Shown: positions 43,186 through 54,840 of the stretch, in pieces
How the letters are laid out: the number at the start of each line of letters is the position of its first letter
How positions within the stretch are numbered: the stretch's first letter is position 1
Source: Lutispora thermophila DSM 19022
GTDB lineage: Bacteria; Bacillota; Clostridia; Lutisporales; Lutisporaceae
Assembly: GCF_900142105.1 (NCBI RefSeq)
Contig: NZ_FQZS01000017.1
Span: 29,220-93,219, forward strand
DNA length: 64,000 bases
Direction: 5' to 3'
The notes under the pieces: generated by a model
What the model saw: only the letters and a program-made list of their open reading frames with translations
The model's database searches: none
What the model was told of the DNA's origin: nothing
Made by a program: the position numbers and the translations under genes

Positions 43186-44985
43186 ATGAATGAAGTTATA
43201 AGAGAAAGGATTTCCAAACTGAGAATGCTGATGGCCGAAAAAGGTATGGATACCTATATAATACCTTCAGCAGACAATCACCAAAGCGAATATGTGGGAG
43301 AGCACTTTAAGGCAAGAGCTTTCATGACAGGATTCACTGGTTCTGCGGGAACGGCTGTGGTTACAATGGACAAGGCTGGACTTTGGACAGACGGAAGGTA
43401 TTTTATACAGGCTGAGCTCCAGCTGGAGGGTACCGGTATAGAGCTCTTCAGAATAGGCAACCCGGGTGTTCCTACAGTTCTTGAGTTCCTTGAGGAAGAG
43501 ATGCCTAAGGATGGAAAGCTCGGATTCGACGGTCGACTGATAGCACTTCAGGAAGGCGAAGATTATATAAACAGGCTTTCATACAAGAATGTGAGCATTG
43601 AATACTCTTATGATCTTGTAGATATGATTTGGGAGGACAGACCTGACCTATCACTGGAGCCAGTTTTCATTCTTGACGAGAAATATTCAGGCGAGAGCAG
43701 AGCCTCAAAGCTGAGAAGAGTAAGAAATATCATGCGTGAAGCAGGAGCAAACCGGCATGTCCTCACAACTCTCGACGAGATAGCTTGGTTGCTGAACATC
43801 AGGGGAAATGATGTGATGTACTCACCTCTGGTACTATGCTACGCGGTTGTAGAAATGGACAAGATATGTCTTTTCATAGAAGAATGCAAGCTTAGTTCAG
43901 AGGTGAAGGCTGCCCTAATAAGAGATGGCGTTGAGATTAGACCATATAACGATATATACGAATATGTAAAGGGATTCAAGGCTGATGATGCTGTGATGAT
44001 AGATCCTGAAAGAGTAAACTATGCACTTTACAAAAATATTCCGACCCACGCGAAGAAAATTGAGCAGCAAAATCCTATAATTTTGCTAAAGGCAATGAAG
44101 AACCCTGTTGAGCTTGCGAACATAGAAAAGGCTCATATCAAGGATGGTGTTGCATTCACCAAGTTTATGTACTGGCTCAAAACAAACCTTGGGAAGACGA
44201 AGATAACAGAGATTAGTGCAGCTGAAAAGCTTGACGAGTTCAGAAAGCAGCAGGAAGGTTATCTCGGGCAAAGCTTTGCACCCATAATCGGATTCAAGGA
44301 AAATGCGGCAATCATTCACTACTCAGCTACACCTGAGTCGGACAAGGAATTTGAAGAAGGGCATTTCGTGCTCATGGACACGGGTGGAAATTACTTAGAA
44401 GGCTCAACAGATATAACCAGAACTGTTGCCCTTGGGGAAGTAAGTCAAGAATTCAAGAGGCACTTCACAATGGTGGCAAGAGGAATGATAAATCTTTCAC
44501 GTGCTAAATTCCTTTATGGCTGCAAGGGCTATAACCTTGATATATTGGCAAGGGAACCGTTTTGGAGCTCAAACCTGGACTTTAAGCATGGAACGGGACA
44601 CGGTGTTGGCTACCTTCTTAACATCCATGAAGGACCTGCAGGTTTCAGATGGTACAACATGCCAGGCAGGAATGAGACGCACACCCTGGAAGAAGGTATG
44701 GTCATTACTGTTGAACCTGGACTATACATTACTGGATCTCACGGCATACGGCTTGAAAACGAGCTCATTGTGAGAAAAGGGGTAGTAAACGAAAACGGAC
44801 AGTTCATGTATTTTGACACAATTACGTTTGCACCTATAGATCTTGATGCGATAGCAGAGGAAGACCTCAACCGTGATGAAAAACTGTTTCTCAACAGTTA
44901 TCATAAACTTGTGTATGATAAGCTGGCTGCCCACCTAACTGATGAAGAGCGTGAATGGCTCAAAAAATACACGAGAGAAATATAA
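43186..44985 (+). CDS. M24B aminopeptidase P
   Basis: 599 aa from ATG 43186, AGGGGAG 8 bases upstream. It has the three-domain long aminopeptidase P layout: two creatinase-type N-domains (residues 1-310) and the catalytic domain with LMDTGGNYLEGSTDITRTV, GTGHGVGYLLNIHEGP, TVEPGLYITGSHGIRLENELIV; all five metal ligands are present. A C-terminal extension WLKKYTREI fits the eukaryotic/clostridial X-prolyl form. It removes an N-terminal residue followed by proline. Neighbours: M24 dipeptidase before, POT transporter after. Confidence 0.92.
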   Translation: MNEVIRERISKLRMLMAEKGMDTYIIPSADNHQSEYVGEHFKARAFMTGFTGSAGTAVVTMDKAGLWTDGRYFIQAELQLEGTGIELFRIGNPGVPTVLEFLEEEMPKDGKLGFDGRLIALQEGEDYINRLSYKNVSIEYSYDLVDMIWEDRPDLSLEPVFILDEKYSGESRASKLRRVRNIMREAGANRHVLTTLDEIAWLLNIRGNDVMYSPLVLCYAVVEMDKICLFIEECKLSSEVKAALIRDGVEIRPYNDIYEYVKGFKADDAVMIDPERVNYALYKNIPTHAKKIEQQNPIILLKAMKNPVELANIEKAHIKDGVAFTKFMYWLKTNLGKTKITEISAAEKLDEFRKQQEGYLGQSFAPIIGFKENAAIIHYSATPESDKEFEEGHFVLMDTGGNYLEGSTDITRTVALGEVSQEFKRHFTMVARGMINLSRAKFLYGCKGYNLDILAREPFWSSNLDFKHGTGHGVGYLLNIHEGPAGFRWYNMPGRNETHTLEEGMVITVEPGLYITGSHGIRLENELIVRKGVVNENGQFMYFDTITFAPIDLDAIAEEDLNRDEKLFLNSYHKLVYDKLAAHLTDEEREWLKKYTREI

Positions 44986-45006
44986 TCAAAAAGGAGGAAA
45001 TGAAAA

Positions 45007-46392
45007 ATGAGCAATATGGTTGTCAAAAACAAACGTCCTTTTGGCTTCTATGTTTGCTGCATCTCTTTCATGTTGGAAAGGATGGCATACTATTCAGCAA
45101 AATTCCTAATTTACGTCTTTGTTGCAGCTACGGTTGCGACAGGCGGTTTGGGCCTTACAAAAGTTGAGGCTGCACTTATTCAGTCCAATCTTGTTGCATT
45201 CACTTACCTTGCGCCAATAATTGGTGGGGTCATCTCCGACAGATACATAGGAGCGAGATACTGCGTACCTGTTGGCCTTGCACTGATGGCTGTAGGATAC
45301 TTCCTCGGTGGATCAGCAACAAGCGCTGCAGGCATGACGCTAATGGTTGTGCTCGTGTCAGTCGGAACAGGACTCTTCAAGGGCAACGTTTCAGCAATAA
45401 ACGGCTCCTTGTTTACGGATGAAAGCCAACTTGACTCAGCATTCTCAACTCAATACTCATTCGTCAACATAGGATCTTTCATTGGAACTACTGCTATAGG
45501 CGTACTTGTGACTTCGACTTTCGCTCAAGGTGAAGTTCAGGGCTTCAGGCCCGCTTTCCAGCTTTGTGGATTGATATGCGCTATAGATGCACTATGGTTC
45601 CTCTTTGGAATAAGGTTCCTTGGAGAGGCTGGAAAGAAGCCCTTCAAAGCTGGAAAGCATATTGAAAAGAATGTTGAAACAGAAGTTAAGCCTCTTACAA
45701 AGATCGAGAAAAAAAGAGTATTTGCTATAGTTCTTGTTTCATTGTTCTCAGTTATTTTCTGGGTGTTTTGGTATCTTACTTATTTAGCTGCTTACGATTA
45801 CGGCGAGCAGTTCATAAACATGATGATAGGTGGCTTTGAAGTTCCTCTTTCATGGTTTGATTCTCTTAATGCATTGGTATGTATAGCTCTTGGACCTGTA
45901 CTTGGTGCACTTTGGTTTAAAATGTCACAAAGTCCTAAAGGGGACATGAGTTTGTTCAAGAAACTAGCCATTGGCTTAGCATTCCTCGGTTTATCATTCT
46001 TGATGCTCGTGTTTGCTGAACTCTCCAGAGGTGGAGATGCTAATGCAAAGGCAAGCATTATATGGCTGCTTTTGTTTGGTATTCTTCTCAGCTTGGGGGA
46101 GATGTTCTTCTCACCACTTGGAAACTCATTTGTAACGAAGTACGCTCCAAACAAGCTGTATTCGGTGCTCATGGGTGTTTGGATATTTGCTACCTTCATT
46201 GCTGGTAAATCCTACGGATACGTATATGCAATAGCTTCAAACTATCCTATACTTGTATCTTATGTTGTAATACCTGCCATATTATTCGTAACCGCAGTAC
46301 TGCTCTTTGCATTAGATAAGAAGCTGGTAAAGCTTATTGAAGGAGAGACAGCTGATGAAGCTGAAGAAAAATCTGTAGAGGTAGCATGCTAA
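45007..46392 (+). CDS. POT family (PTR2) proton-dependent oligopeptide transporter
   Basis: 461 aa, AAGGAGG 8 bases before the ATG. Motifs of the family: NKRPFGFYVCCISFMLERMAYYSAKF (the ExxER-like segment is ERM here), APIIGGVISDRYIGARY and GTGLFKGNVSAINGSLF (PTR2 signatures). About twelve to fourteen transmembrane helices. It imports di- and tripeptides with protons, feeding the two upstream prolyl peptidases in one operon. A strong terminator ends the operon. Confidence 0.9.
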   Translation: MSNMVVKNKRPFGFYVCCISFMLERMAYYSAKFLIYVFVAATVATGGLGLTKVEAALIQSNLVAFTYLAPIIGGVISDRYIGARYCVPVGLALMAVGYFLGGSATSAAGMTLMVVLVSVGTGLFKGNVSAINGSLFTDESQLDSAFSTQYSFVNIGSFIGTTAIGVLVTSTFAQGEVQGFRPAFQLCGLICAIDALWFLFGIRFLGEAGKKPFKAGKHIEKNVETEVKPLTKIEKKRVFAIVLVSLFSVIFWVFWYLTYLAAYDYGEQFINMMIGGFEVPLSWFDSLNALVCIALGPVLGALWFKMSQSPKGDMSLFKKLAIGLAFLGLSFLMLVFAELSRGGDANAKASIIWLLLFGILLSLGEMFFSPLGNSFVTKYAPNKLYSVLMGVWIFATFIAGKSYGYVYAIASNYPILVSYVVIPAILFVTAVLLFALDKKLVKLIEGETADEAEEKSVEVAC

Positions 46393-46445
46393 AATCGCAA
46401 TAATCATACTTGATATATACTTTGTGTAACTACTGAAATTTATTA

Positions 46446-46479
46446 AGGCTTGTAAGCTAAATTTCTAGCTTACAAGCCT
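46446..46479. terminator. Bidirectional terminator between POT and diguanylate cyclase genes
   Basis: Perfect 14-bp stem AGGCTTGTAAGCTA (46446-46459) and TAGCTTACAAGCCT (46466-46479). Confidence 0.8.
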
Positions 46480-46634
46480 AATTGTTTGCAATGTTACAAA
46501 ACAACCTTGTCCTTAGATGGCTTACTATGAACCGTACCAAAAATGACATATATTTTGGAGACTTGCTTATGTCTTGAAAATAAGAGAATGGATTATCAAT
46601 TGTTTTTGGAACATAAGCTTTCTTTGTTATAATA

Positions 46635-47828
46635 TTATTTACTAACGCAGTTTCTACCCTTCTTCTTAGCTCTGTATAGTGCTTTGTCAGCTCCTTTGAG
46701 TACATCGTTATGATCCTTGTGTCTGCTGCTTTTCTCACACACTCCTATACTGATTGTAACAAATAATTTGCCTGTATTCCTGCTTTTTGATTTTGAGGGT
46801 TTTCTTGTATACCCAGTTTTGGACACTTCCTCTCGCAAGTTTTCCAAATGTGGCATTATTTCGTTAATGGATTTACCAGGGAACAGTATTGTAAACTCTT
46901 CGCCTCCATAACGAAAAGCTTTTCCGCCACCTCCCACTTGCACCAACTTAGAAGCAACTAATTTCAAAACATCATCACCAACATCATGTCCGTACTTATC
47001 ATTAAATTTCTTAAAAAAGTCAATATCTATCATTGCAATGGTATACTTATTCCCTAGTTTCATTAACTCTTCCTTAAGGGCACGGCGAGAAGGGATTTTG
47101 GTAAGCTCATCAAGATAGGCCATGGAGTAGGAGTCTTCAATGATGCTGATAATTAACATTAAACCAGCAACACTCAGATATATAGAAAAAGATATATTGT
47201 CATTAATGAAAAGAAGCGCAGAAAAAACAGAGGCAATAACACCAACTAATCGGACTTCAAGGCCGCTATTCTTGACATAGCTTTTTATTATAAAGAACAC
47301 CAATACCAGAAGGAATATTAGTAATGCTATTTGATGCATAATGGTTTTCTCTAAGGGGAGATTTATAAATTTTAGATTCAAAAATTTTTTTAATGATGTA
47401 TTATTGTATATAACCATTTTATATATAACAAAAAGTTCAAGAAGTATAAAGAAAATGCGCATCTTTCCCCATAAAGAAAATATGCCTCTTTCCTTTAAAT
47501 GGGAGAATATGAAGATATTAAGAGGTATAAGCATGCACATAACCGGATAGAAGGCTTGAGTATAGGATGCCATATCTATTGACAATTTTGCATAATAGTT
47601 TAAAAGCAACTCACATAGAAGAAGGAGTAAGGTTATAAGAAAAATCCTTCCCTGATTGAATCTAATACTTAAAATCAATCCTAAGCCAAATATAATGTAT
47701 GAAGAATATTTAATAACAAAAATAACAGAGGGTGTTAATGAATGAGTTTTTTTGATTAAAAAATAACATCCAAAAAGAATAAAAATATAAGCAATATGCT
47801 GTAACAACGTTTTGAAAGTAGTTTTCAC
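46635..47828 (-). CDS. Membrane-bound diguanylate cyclase (GGDEF)
   Basis: 397 aa from GTG 47828, GAGGAGG upstream. Seven to eight hydrophobic helices occupy residues 1-225, a 7TM-like sensory module, followed by the GGDEF domain: LDELTKIPSRRAL, MIDIDFFKKFNDKYGHDVGD, and the active site FRYGGEEFTILFPG (GGEEF, functional consensus). It should make c-di-GMP in response to a membrane signal. No partner EAL protein is in the window. Confidence 0.9.
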   Translation of the reverse strand: MKTTFKTLLQHIAYIFILFGCYFLIKKTHSLTPSVIFVIKYSSYIIFGLGLILSIRFNQGRIFLITLLLLLCELLLNYYAKLSIDMASYTQAFYPVMCMLIPLNIFIFSHLKERGIFSLWGKMRIFFILLELFVIYKMVIYNNTSLKKFLNLKFINLPLEKTIMHQIALLIFLLVLVFFIIKSYVKNSGLEVRLVGVIASVFSALLFINDNISFSIYLSVAGLMLIISIIEDSYSMAYLDELTKIPSRRALKEELMKLGNKYTIAMIDIDFFKKFNDKYGHDVGDDVLKLVASKLVQVGGGGKAFRYGGEEFTILFPGKSINEIMPHLENLREEVSKTGYTRKPSKSKSRNTGKLFVTISIGVCEKSSRHKDHNDVLKGADKALYRAKKKGRNCVSK

Positions 47829-48118
47829 TCAGGTGGGACCTCCTCTATTTGTGTAAATATACCGAATTATATGCAGTTTTAAAAAGTAAATTTGTCAAAA
47901 AAGCTACATAATATATTTCGGTTATTCAGATTGAAATTTTAACTTTTAAATGAGATATGGGGGACAGTTCTCTTTGCCTAACTTCATCTTAGATAAACTA
48001 TCTTTATGAAAAAGTTCTATGTGTTTCTGTTTTACAGATATACTTTTGTCGAAAAAAAACGCTATAATATAAATATCTGAACAATGTATTTACAAAAGAA
48101 GATAAAAGAGGTGAGAGT

Positions 48119-49627
48119 GTGTTTATTAAAAAAGAAGACAGAAGTGATTTACAGCAGTTGCTGGAAGAAAGTAAAAAACAATTGACGGCCGTACAAAGCG
48201 GGCAATTTAATTGTCAATTAGGCTATGTAGCAAAAGACCAACTATTGCAGCAAATAATTGATAACTTCAATAAGGTAAATACCTTGAGAGAAGAATTTGA
48301 AAGCCGTCAGAAGCATATAATTGACACAATGCTGCGGGTTAACAAAATCGGCTTTTGGGAATTATTTTTAGAAGACATTGAATACGACAGTCCCAAAAAT
48401 CGAGTTGTCATTTCTCCAGAATTGCAGGCACTTCTAGGATATACTCCTGGCGAACTAAAAAATGATTTAATGGAACTTTCAAGAATTTCTCATCCAGATT
48501 ATGCATCCACATTAGACAAAATGCTGAGAGCACATTTGCATGATTTTACAGGAAAGACACCCTTTGATATGGTTCACTTAATGAAATTTAAAGATGGCAG
48601 TTATCGCTGGGTTCGTACATATGGGTATGCAAAGCGTCATGATGATGGTACACCATATTACATGATCGCAGTTATTACAGACATCCATGAGGAAGAGATG
48701 AGTCGCAGAGAGCTGGATGCTTATATAACGCGTTATGAGTTGATTATGAATGTGTTGGAAGAAGCACCTTGGGATATGGAAATTAAAGATGGGGATCCTA
48801 CTAATTTGGACAACCCTTGGTGGTGGTCTGATCAGTTCCGACGTACATTAGGATTTACAGATGAGAGGGATTTTCCTAATGTGATGTCATCATGGTCCGA
48901 TCGAGTACATCCAGATGATGTAAAACGCACTTTTGCTGCACTTTCAGCCCATTTGAATGACCGAACCGGCAATACACCTTTTAATGTAGAATATCGTCTA
49001 AAGCTAAAATCAGGAGAATATCGTTGGTTTTTGGCAAATGGCATATCTGCACGAGATAAAAACGGCGTACCTACTCGTATAGCAGGTACCATTCGTGATA
49101 TTACCCATTTGAAATTAAAGCAACAAAATGTTGAGGAAACAACAGCTCGTATGGAAAAGTTAGCTGCCTCCATTGCTGAAATGGTAAACGGCATTACAGA
49201 GATTTCCGCTCAAGCACAGCAGCTTGCCATGGCACAAGAAAAAACCACGACTTCTGCCAATGAAGCAAGAACCTTAGCGGATGAGACACAAGAAATATCA
49301 AACTTCATTAAAGGAATTGCTGGTCAAACCAATCTGCTTGGATTAAATGCTGCAATTGAAGCTGCCCGTGCAGGAGAACATGGAAGGGGTTTCGGTGTCG
49401 TGGCGGAAGAGGTAAGAAAGCTTGCGGATAATTCTTCTAAAGCAACGGGCAATATTGAAAACATTTTAAGCAAGATGAAGGAATCCATTGAAGCAATTAT
49501 TAAGCAAATGGAGTTGGTTAACGAGTTGGCACAAACACAGGCTGCACTTTCAGAAGAAGTAAATGCCTCAATTGATGAGATAAATAAAATGTCACAAGAT
49601 CTTGTGGAATTTGCCAAGAAATCTTAG
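48119..49627 (+). CDS. Soluble PAS-PAS chemoreceptor-type signalling protein (copy A)
   Basis: 502 aa from GTG 48119, AAGAGGTGAG upstream; -10 TATAAT at 48063. No transmembrane segment. After a short coiled N-terminus come two PAS_3 domains (about 70-210, 215-335; each with [17 protein letters not shown] / HPDD and [15 protein letters not shown] / [12 protein letters not shown]) and a short MCP signalling domain ([30 protein letters not shown] then [13 protein letters not shown]). It probably senses a cytoplasmic ligand or redox state and signals to CheA. A near-identical paralog lies on the far side of the glycine cleavage operon. Confidence 0.88.
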   Translation: MFIKKEDRSDLQQLLEESKKQLTAVQSGQFNCQLGYVAKDQLLQQIIDNFNKVNTLREEFESRQKHIIDTMLRVNKIGFWELFLEDIEYDSPKNRVVISPELQALLGYTPGELKNDLMELSRISHPDYASTLDKMLRAHLHDFTGKTPFDMVHLMKFKDGSYRWVRTYGYAKRHDDGTPYYMIAVITDIHEEEMSRRELDAYITRYELIMNVLEEAPWDMEIKDGDPTNLDNPWWWSDQFRRTLGFTDERDFPNVMSSWSDRVHPDDVKRTFAALSAHLNDRTGNTPFNVEYRLKLKSGEYRWFLANGISARDKNGVPTRIAGTIRDITHLKLKQQNVEETTARMEKLAASIAEMVNGITEISAQAQQLAMAQEKTTTSANEARTLADETQEISNFIKGIAGQTNLLGLNAAIEAARAGEHGRGFGVVAEEVRKLADNSSKATGNIENILSKMKESIEAIIKQMELVNELAQTQAALSEEVNASIDEINKMSQDLVEFAKKS

Positions 49628-49914
49628 TGACTATATTGAATTATTGATTATCATTTTGCTTTGAGTAAAATGATGGTTTTTCTATGATGAATAATATACT
49701 TCCCGTTAAATGCGTTGCTTGTTATTAGCGTTTGAAATGGAAGCTTTTACCGTATACAAAGCAGTAGGTTTTTACAAGGATAGAAAGGCAATTTGCGATA
49801 ACTTACAGCTTTGTTTTACATTAATAATTTTAATTCATTGGTAGGATGCAATAGATAAAAACAATTTGATGTCCAAATATTTACATGCTATATTCAAATA
49901 TGGAGATATAAAAA

Positions 49915-50168
49915 TTCATATGGACCAGATGACGGCATCGTGAGATATCGAATGGTTAGAACTCTGATTCGATAGCCGAAGGAGCAATATGGAGATTGCC
50001 GAATCTTTATAGAAACTCTCAGGCGAAAGGATCGCTGCCGGATGGAACTCTGAAAAGTCCTTTAAATAGGCACCGTAGGAGAAAGCCATGGTTGATGATG
50101 GCGATACTCTCAGGTAAGCAAACAGAGAATGTAAGGCTTTTATAAGTTTTGCATTCTCTTTTTTTATT
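49915..50168 (+). promoter_or_regulatory. Tandem glycine riboswitch with terminator expression platform
   Basis: Two gcvT-motif aptamers are visible: GCCGAAGGAGCAA (49975-49987) with AAACTCTCAGGCGAAAGGATCG (50013-50034), and CACCGTAGGAGAAAGCC (50071-50087) with ACTCTCAGGTAAGCAAACAGAG (50106-50127). The second P1 region runs into AGAGAATG...CATTCTCT followed by TTTTTTT (50124-50165), a terminator, so glycine binding should permit transcription of the gcv genes beginning at 50203. Confidence 0.9.
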
Positions 50169-50202
50169 TAATAAAAACAATACAAGAATGGAGGAATAAG
50201 AA

Positions 50203-50586
50203 ATGCAAATTATTGAAGGATTGTATTATTCAAAAGACCATGAGTGGGTGAAGGTGGAAGGAGATAAAGCTTACGTCGGTATTAGTGATTTTGCACAGGA
50301 TGCATTGGGAGATATAGTTTTCGTTGAATTACCAGAAATAGGAACCAATCTGATACAGGGTGAAGCCTTGGGAAGCATTGAATCTGTAAAAGCTGCTTCA
50401 GATGTTTATTGCCCTGTTTCGGGAAAGGTTATAAAAGTAAATGAAATATTGGTCGATGATCCCGCCCTTCTCAATGAGGATCCGTACGAAAACTGGATGA
50501 TCTGTGTAGAGCTGACTGAGAAAGATCAACTAGATCAGCTTATGAATTCAGCAGAGTACGAAGACTTCTGCAATGAGGAGGCATAA
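50203..50586 (+). CDS. gcvH: Glycine cleavage system H protein
   Basis: 127 aa, GGAGGAA upstream. The lipoyl-carrier fold has [34 protein letters not shown] and the lipoylated Lys in [11 protein letters not shown]. It shuttles the aminomethyl group between P, T and L proteins. First gene after the riboswitch. Confidence 0.95.
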   Translation: MQIIEGLYYSKDHEWVKVEGDKAYVGISDFAQDALGDIVFVELPEIGTNLIQGEALGSIESVKAASDVYCPVSGKVIKVNEILVDDPALLNEDPYENWMICVELTEKDQLDQLMNSAEYEDFCNEEA

Positions 50587-50587
50587 T

Positions 50588-51943
50588 ATGTTTCCATATA
50601 TACCAAATGGGCCCAAGGAAGAAAAGATGATGCTTGAAAGCATCAAAGTCAACTCAGTGGATGAATTGTTTGAGGATATTCCTGCTGAGGTGAGATTGGG
50701 CAGGAAGCTTAATCTTGGCCATGGAATGTCTGAGTTGGAGCTATACAGGCACATGAGGTCTTTAGCCGGCAAGAACAAGGGCACAGAGGAGTTGATATGC
50801 TTTTTGGGAGCAGGAGCCTATGACCACTATATACCTTCGGTAATTAAACATATAACCTCAAGGTCTGAGTTTTATACCGCATACACTCCATATCAGCCGG
50901 AAATAAGCCAGGGAACGCTACAGGTGATCTTTGAATATCAGACCATGATAGCCAACCTTACAGGAATGGATGTGTCAAATGCATCAATGTATGACGGTTC
51001 AACTGCTTGCGCTGAGGCAGCGATAATGGCATGTGAAAATACAAAGAGAAAGTCTATCGTAGTTTCAAAAACAGTACATCCTGAAACGAGAAAGGTTTTG
51101 AAGACCTACATGAGGTTTTTGGGCATAGAAGTATTAGAAGTAGATTATGAAGATGGTTCCACAGATGTTGAAAAGCTTAGAAGTTTGGTGTCTGCTAATA
51201 CTGCAGGAGTTATCGTGCAGTATCCCAACTTTTTCGGTATAATTGAAGATTTGACTGAAGTAGAAGAAGTTGCTCATGGCAATAAAGCAATGATGATAGT
51301 AAGTATTGCCGATCCCATATCCCTTGGAGCACTTAAGAGTCCCGGAGAACTAGGGGCGGATATAGTTGTAGGGGAAGGTCAGGCCTTGGGTAATCCATTG
51401 AATTATGGTGGTCCTTATCTGGGCTTTATGGCTACCACAGCAAAGCTTATGAGAAAACTTCCAGGAAGAATAGTGGGACAGACAAACGATTTGGAGGGTA
51501 AACGTGCTTTTGTGTTGACTCTTCAGGCCAGAGAGCAGCATATCAGGCGCGAGAAGGCTACATCAAACATATGTTCAAATCAGGCATTGAATGCTCTTAC
51601 AGCGGCTGTCTATCTCACAACCATGGGCAAACAAGGCATAAAAGAAGTAGCTATGCAGAGTGCATACAAGGCTCATTATGCATATAATCAGCTATTGAAA
51701 TCAGGATGTTGTAGTGCTGTATTCAATAAGCCATTCTTCAAAGAGTTTGCTGTAGGATGCACTGAGAGCATCGATAAAGTCAACGGAAAGCTCTTAAATG
51801 CGGGCATACTGGGTGGCTATGATTTGTCTTTGGAGTATCCTGAATTGACTAATTCAACACTGCTTTGTGTGACAGAAAAGAGAACAAAAGAAGAAATTGA
51901 TAAACTTGTTTCGGTAATGGTTGATATGAGGGAGGGAGAATGA
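50588..51943 (+). CDS. gcvPA: Glycine dehydrogenase (decarboxylating) subunit 1
   Basis: 451 aa from ATG 50588, GAGGAGG 6 bases upstream; two bases after gcvH. Family motifs: LSRMLE-like [45 protein letters not shown] and [23 protein letters not shown]. It is the non-catalytic-lysine half of the split P protein, forming a heterotetramer with the next gene product. Confidence 0.95.
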   Translation: MFPYIPNGPKEEKMMLESIKVNSVDELFEDIPAEVRLGRKLNLGHGMSELELYRHMRSLAGKNKGTEELICFLGAGAYDHYIPSVIKHITSRSEFYTAYTPYQPEISQGTLQVIFEYQTMIANLTGMDVSNASMYDGSTACAEAAIMACENTKRKSIVVSKTVHPETRKVLKTYMRFLGIEVLEVDYEDGSTDVEKLRSLVSANTAGVIVQYPNFFGIIEDLTEVEEVAHGNKAMMIVSIADPISLGALKSPGELGADIVVGEGQALGNPLNYGGPYLGFMATTAKLMRKLPGRIVGQTNDLEGKRAFVLTLQAREQHIRREKATSNICSNQALNALTAAVYLTTMGKQGIKEVAMQSAYKAHYAYNQLLKSGCCSAVFNKPFFKEFAVGCTESIDKVNGKLLNAGILGGYDLSLEYPELTNSTLLCVTEKRTKEEIDKLVSVMVDMREGE

Positions 51944-53403
51944 TGAAAAACTATGATAGGTTGATTTTTGAAGTATCGAAAGAAGGCAGAAAAGCTTATT
52001 CTCTTCCTGAGTGTGATGTACCTGAGATTGAACTTAAGGACATGATTCCTGAAACAATGCTCAGAAACTGTGATGTTGAGCTTCCAGAGGTTAGCCAAGT
52101 TGATGTCATCAGACATTATACTCTTTTGTCAAATAAGAACTTCGGAGTTGATACAGGTTTTTATCCATTAGGTTCCTGTACCATGAAGTATAATCCAAAG
52201 ATTAATGAAGACATGGCTTCCATGCCCGAGTTAGCAAATATACACCCATATCAGCCTACCGATACGGTTCAAGGTTCCCTTCAATTGATGTATGAATTGG
52301 GAGAAATGCTTTCTGAGATAACTGGTATGGAGCAGTTCACCCTTCAGCCGGCAGCCGGTGCTCATGGTGAATTGACAGGATTGATGATCATCAAAGCATA
52401 TCATGAAAGCAGAGGAGACAACAAGAGAAATAAGATAATAGTTCCTGATTCTGCTCATGGCACCAATCCCGCAAGCGCTGCAATGGCAGGGTTTGAGATT
52501 GTTGAAATAAAATCCGATGAAAAAGGCGCAGTGGATGTAGAAAGGTTGAAATCTGTGCTCAATGATGAAACAGCAGGATTGATGCTCACCAATCCAAGCA
52601 CATTAGGACTGTTTGAAAGGAATATAAAGTCAATAGCGGATCTTGTCCACGAAGCAGGAGGACTTCTTTATTATGACGGTGCCAATATGAATGCAATCAT
52701 GGGTGTAACAAGACCCGGAGATATGGGTTTTGACGTAGTGCATCTGAATTTGCACAAGACCTTTTCTACGCCTCACGGTGGCGGCGGTCCGGGAAGCGGT
52801 CCTGTGGGAGTGGCAAAGAAGCTTGTGGAATTTCTTCCGGTGCCAGTGATCAAGAAATCAGGAGATAAGTTTGTCCTTGATTATGACAGACCCAAATCTA
52901 TTGGAAAGGTAAAGAGTTTCTACGGCAACTTTGGAGTAATGGTGAGAGCCTATGCCTATATAAAGACAATGGGAGCGGAAGGCTTGGCAAGAGCAAGCAA
53001 AATGGCCGTATTAAATGCCAACTATATTAAGGAAAAGCTTAAGAAACATTATTACCTTCCCATTGATCAAGTGTGCAAGCATGAATTTGTTCTGGGGGGC
53101 TTAGGGAATGATGTTCATGATGTGACAACTTTGGATGTTGCCAAGAGGCTTCTTGATTATGGCTATCATCCACCTACCATTTATTTCCCGTTGATTGTAG
53201 ACAACGCCATCATGATTGAGCCCACTGAGACAGAAAGTTTGGAAACCATTGATGGATTCATAGATGCCATGATAAAGATTTCTCAAGAAGCAAGAGAAAA
53301 TCCTGAGATACTTAAAACTGCACCTCACGGCACACCGGTTAGAAGGCTTGATGAGGTAAAGGCAGCAAGAACACCGATACTCAAATGGCAATCTAAAAAT
53401 TAG
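51940..53403 (+). CDS. gcvPB: Glycine dehydrogenase (decarboxylating) subunit 2
   Basis: 487 aa overlapping gcvPA by 4 bases (ATGATG/TGA). It carries [27 protein letters not shown] and the PLP lysine in [20 protein letters not shown]. With GcvPA it decarboxylates glycine and loads the aminomethyl group on GcvH. Confidence 0.95.
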   Translation: MMKNYDRLIFEVSKEGRKAYSLPECDVPEIELKDMIPETMLRNCDVELPEVSQVDVIRHYTLLSNKNFGVDTGFYPLGSCTMKYNPKINEDMASMPELANIHPYQPTDTVQGSLQLMYELGEMLSEITGMEQFTLQPAAGAHGELTGLMIIKAYHESRGDNKRNKIIVPDSAHGTNPASAAMAGFEIVEIKSDEKGAVDVERLKSVLNDETAGLMLTNPSTLGLFERNIKSIADLVHEAGGLLYYDGANMNAIMGVTRPGDMGFDVVHLNLHKTFSTPHGGGGPGSGPVGVAKKLVEFLPVPVIKKSGDKFVLDYDRPKSIGKVKSFYGNFGVMVRAYAYIKTMGAEGLARASKMAVLNANYIKEKLKKHYYLPIDQVCKHEFVLGGLGNDVHDVTTLDVAKRLLDYGYHPPTIYFPLIVDNAIMIEPTETESLETIDGFIDAMIKISQEARENPEILKTAPHGTPVRRLDEVKAARTPILKWQSKN

Positions 53404-53416
53404 CATGGAGGAAACC

Positions 53417-54826
53417 ATGGAAAAACATGATTTCGATTTGATTGTAATTGGAGGCGGCCCAGGAGGATATGTGGCGGCAATAAGAACTGCACAACTTGGA
53501 GCGAAGGTATGCTTGATTGAAAAACATAAGCTGGGAGGTACCTGCCTCAATTGGGGGTGCATACCTACCAAGGCTTTATACCGCAGTGCAGAAGTATATC
53601 ATTTGATGAAAAACAGTGAGGAGTTTGGTATTTTAAAATCCGGCATAACAGTAGACTGGGAGTTGGTGCAATGCCGCAAAAGAAAAATTGTGGATCAGCT
53701 TGTAGGCGGCATTGTTCAACTGATGAAATCCTATGGAATTACAGTTATTGAAGGAGAAGCTCAGTTTGAAGATACCAATACGGTTTTAGTAAGAAAATCG
53801 GATGAAACAACTGAAAATTATTCAGCAGATCATATAATTATCGCAACGGGTTCAAAGCCTGCATTGCTCCCCATAGAAGGTGCAGACCTTCCTGATGTGC
53901 TGGACAGTACGGCAATGTTATCTGTTGAACATATTCCAAACAGGCTGGTTATAATAGGCGGCGGTGTAATAGGTATGGAGTTTGCTGCCATATTCAGCGC
54001 CTTTGGCAGCCAGGTAACGGTAATTGAATTTTTACCCAGCATACTTGCTCAACTGGATGGTGACATCAGCAAGAGATTCACACCCATGATGAAGAAAAGA
54101 GGCGTTGAAATCTTAACTTCCGCTGAAGTGAAAAAGATAGAAGAAGAGGACGGGCATGTGGTGCTTACCCTTTCTACCAAGAAAGGGGATATGAAAATAC
54201 CTGCTGACAAGGTGCTTATGGCAACAGGCAGGAAGCCGGCTGTTGAAGGACTGATGTTGGAAAAGGCAGGAGTTGCTTATAGTAAAAAAGGAATAGGCAC
54301 CAACAGCTATGGACAGACCAATATACTTAATATTTATGCCATAGGTGATGTCACCGGAGGTATTATGTTAGCCCACACAGCCTCCCATCAGGGAATAATT
54401 GCAGTTGAACATATGATGGGAATGGAGCCTCAGTATAACGCTGACGTTGTGCCCAGCTGTGTCTTTGCTTTTCCTGAAATAGCGTCAGTAGGCATGACGG
54501 AAGAAGAGGCAGTGGCAAAAGGTATAGTCTATAAAACAAGCAAATTTATGTTCGGAGCCAATGGAAAAGCACTGACATTAGGTGAAGGCGAAGGATTTTT
54601 GAAGGTCATTTCTGATGAAGATGATGTTATCATCGGAGTGCATATATTGGGACCTCATGCATCGGATCTTATACATGAAGGAGCCTTGGCCATAAGTATG
54701 AAGGCTAGGGCACAGGATATCATAAATACCATACATGCCCATCCGACTCTCGCCGAGGTATTCTCCGAAGCGGTTATGGGTTTAAAAGGTATTGGGTTGC
54801 ATGCAGCACCGATAAAGAAAAAATAG
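53417..54826 (+). CDS. lpd: Dihydrolipoyl dehydrogenase
   Basis: 469 aa from ATG 53417, GGAGG 8 bases upstream. FAD site VIGGGPGGYVAAI, redox disulfide GGTCLNWGCIPTKAL, NAD site IIGGGVIGMEF and catalytic His/Glu in HAHPTLAEVFSEA. Reoxidises dihydrolipoyl-GcvH with NAD+. Its place inside the gcv operon makes it the L protein. Confidence 0.93.
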   Translation: MEKHDFDLIVIGGGPGGYVAAIRTAQLGAKVCLIEKHKLGGTCLNWGCIPTKALYRSAEVYHLMKNSEEFGILKSGITVDWELVQCRKRKIVDQLVGGIVQLMKSYGITVIEGEAQFEDTNTVLVRKSDETTENYSADHIIIATGSKPALLPIEGADLPDVLDSTAMLSVEHIPNRLVIIGGGVIGMEFAAIFSAFGSQVTVIEFLPSILAQLDGDISKRFTPMMKKRGVEILTSAEVKKIEEEDGHVVLTLSTKKGDMKIPADKVLMATGRKPAVEGLMLEKAGVAYSKKGIGTNSYGQTNILNIYAIGDVTGGIMLAHTASHQGIIAVEHMMGMEPQYNADVVPSCVFAFPEIASVGMTEEEAVAKGIVYKTSKFMFGANGKALTLGEGEGFLKVISDEDDVIIGVHILGPHASDLIHEGALAISMKARAQDIINTIHAHPTLAEVFSEAVMGLKGIGLHAAPIKKK

Positions 54827-54840
54827 TTTGAGGAGGATTT

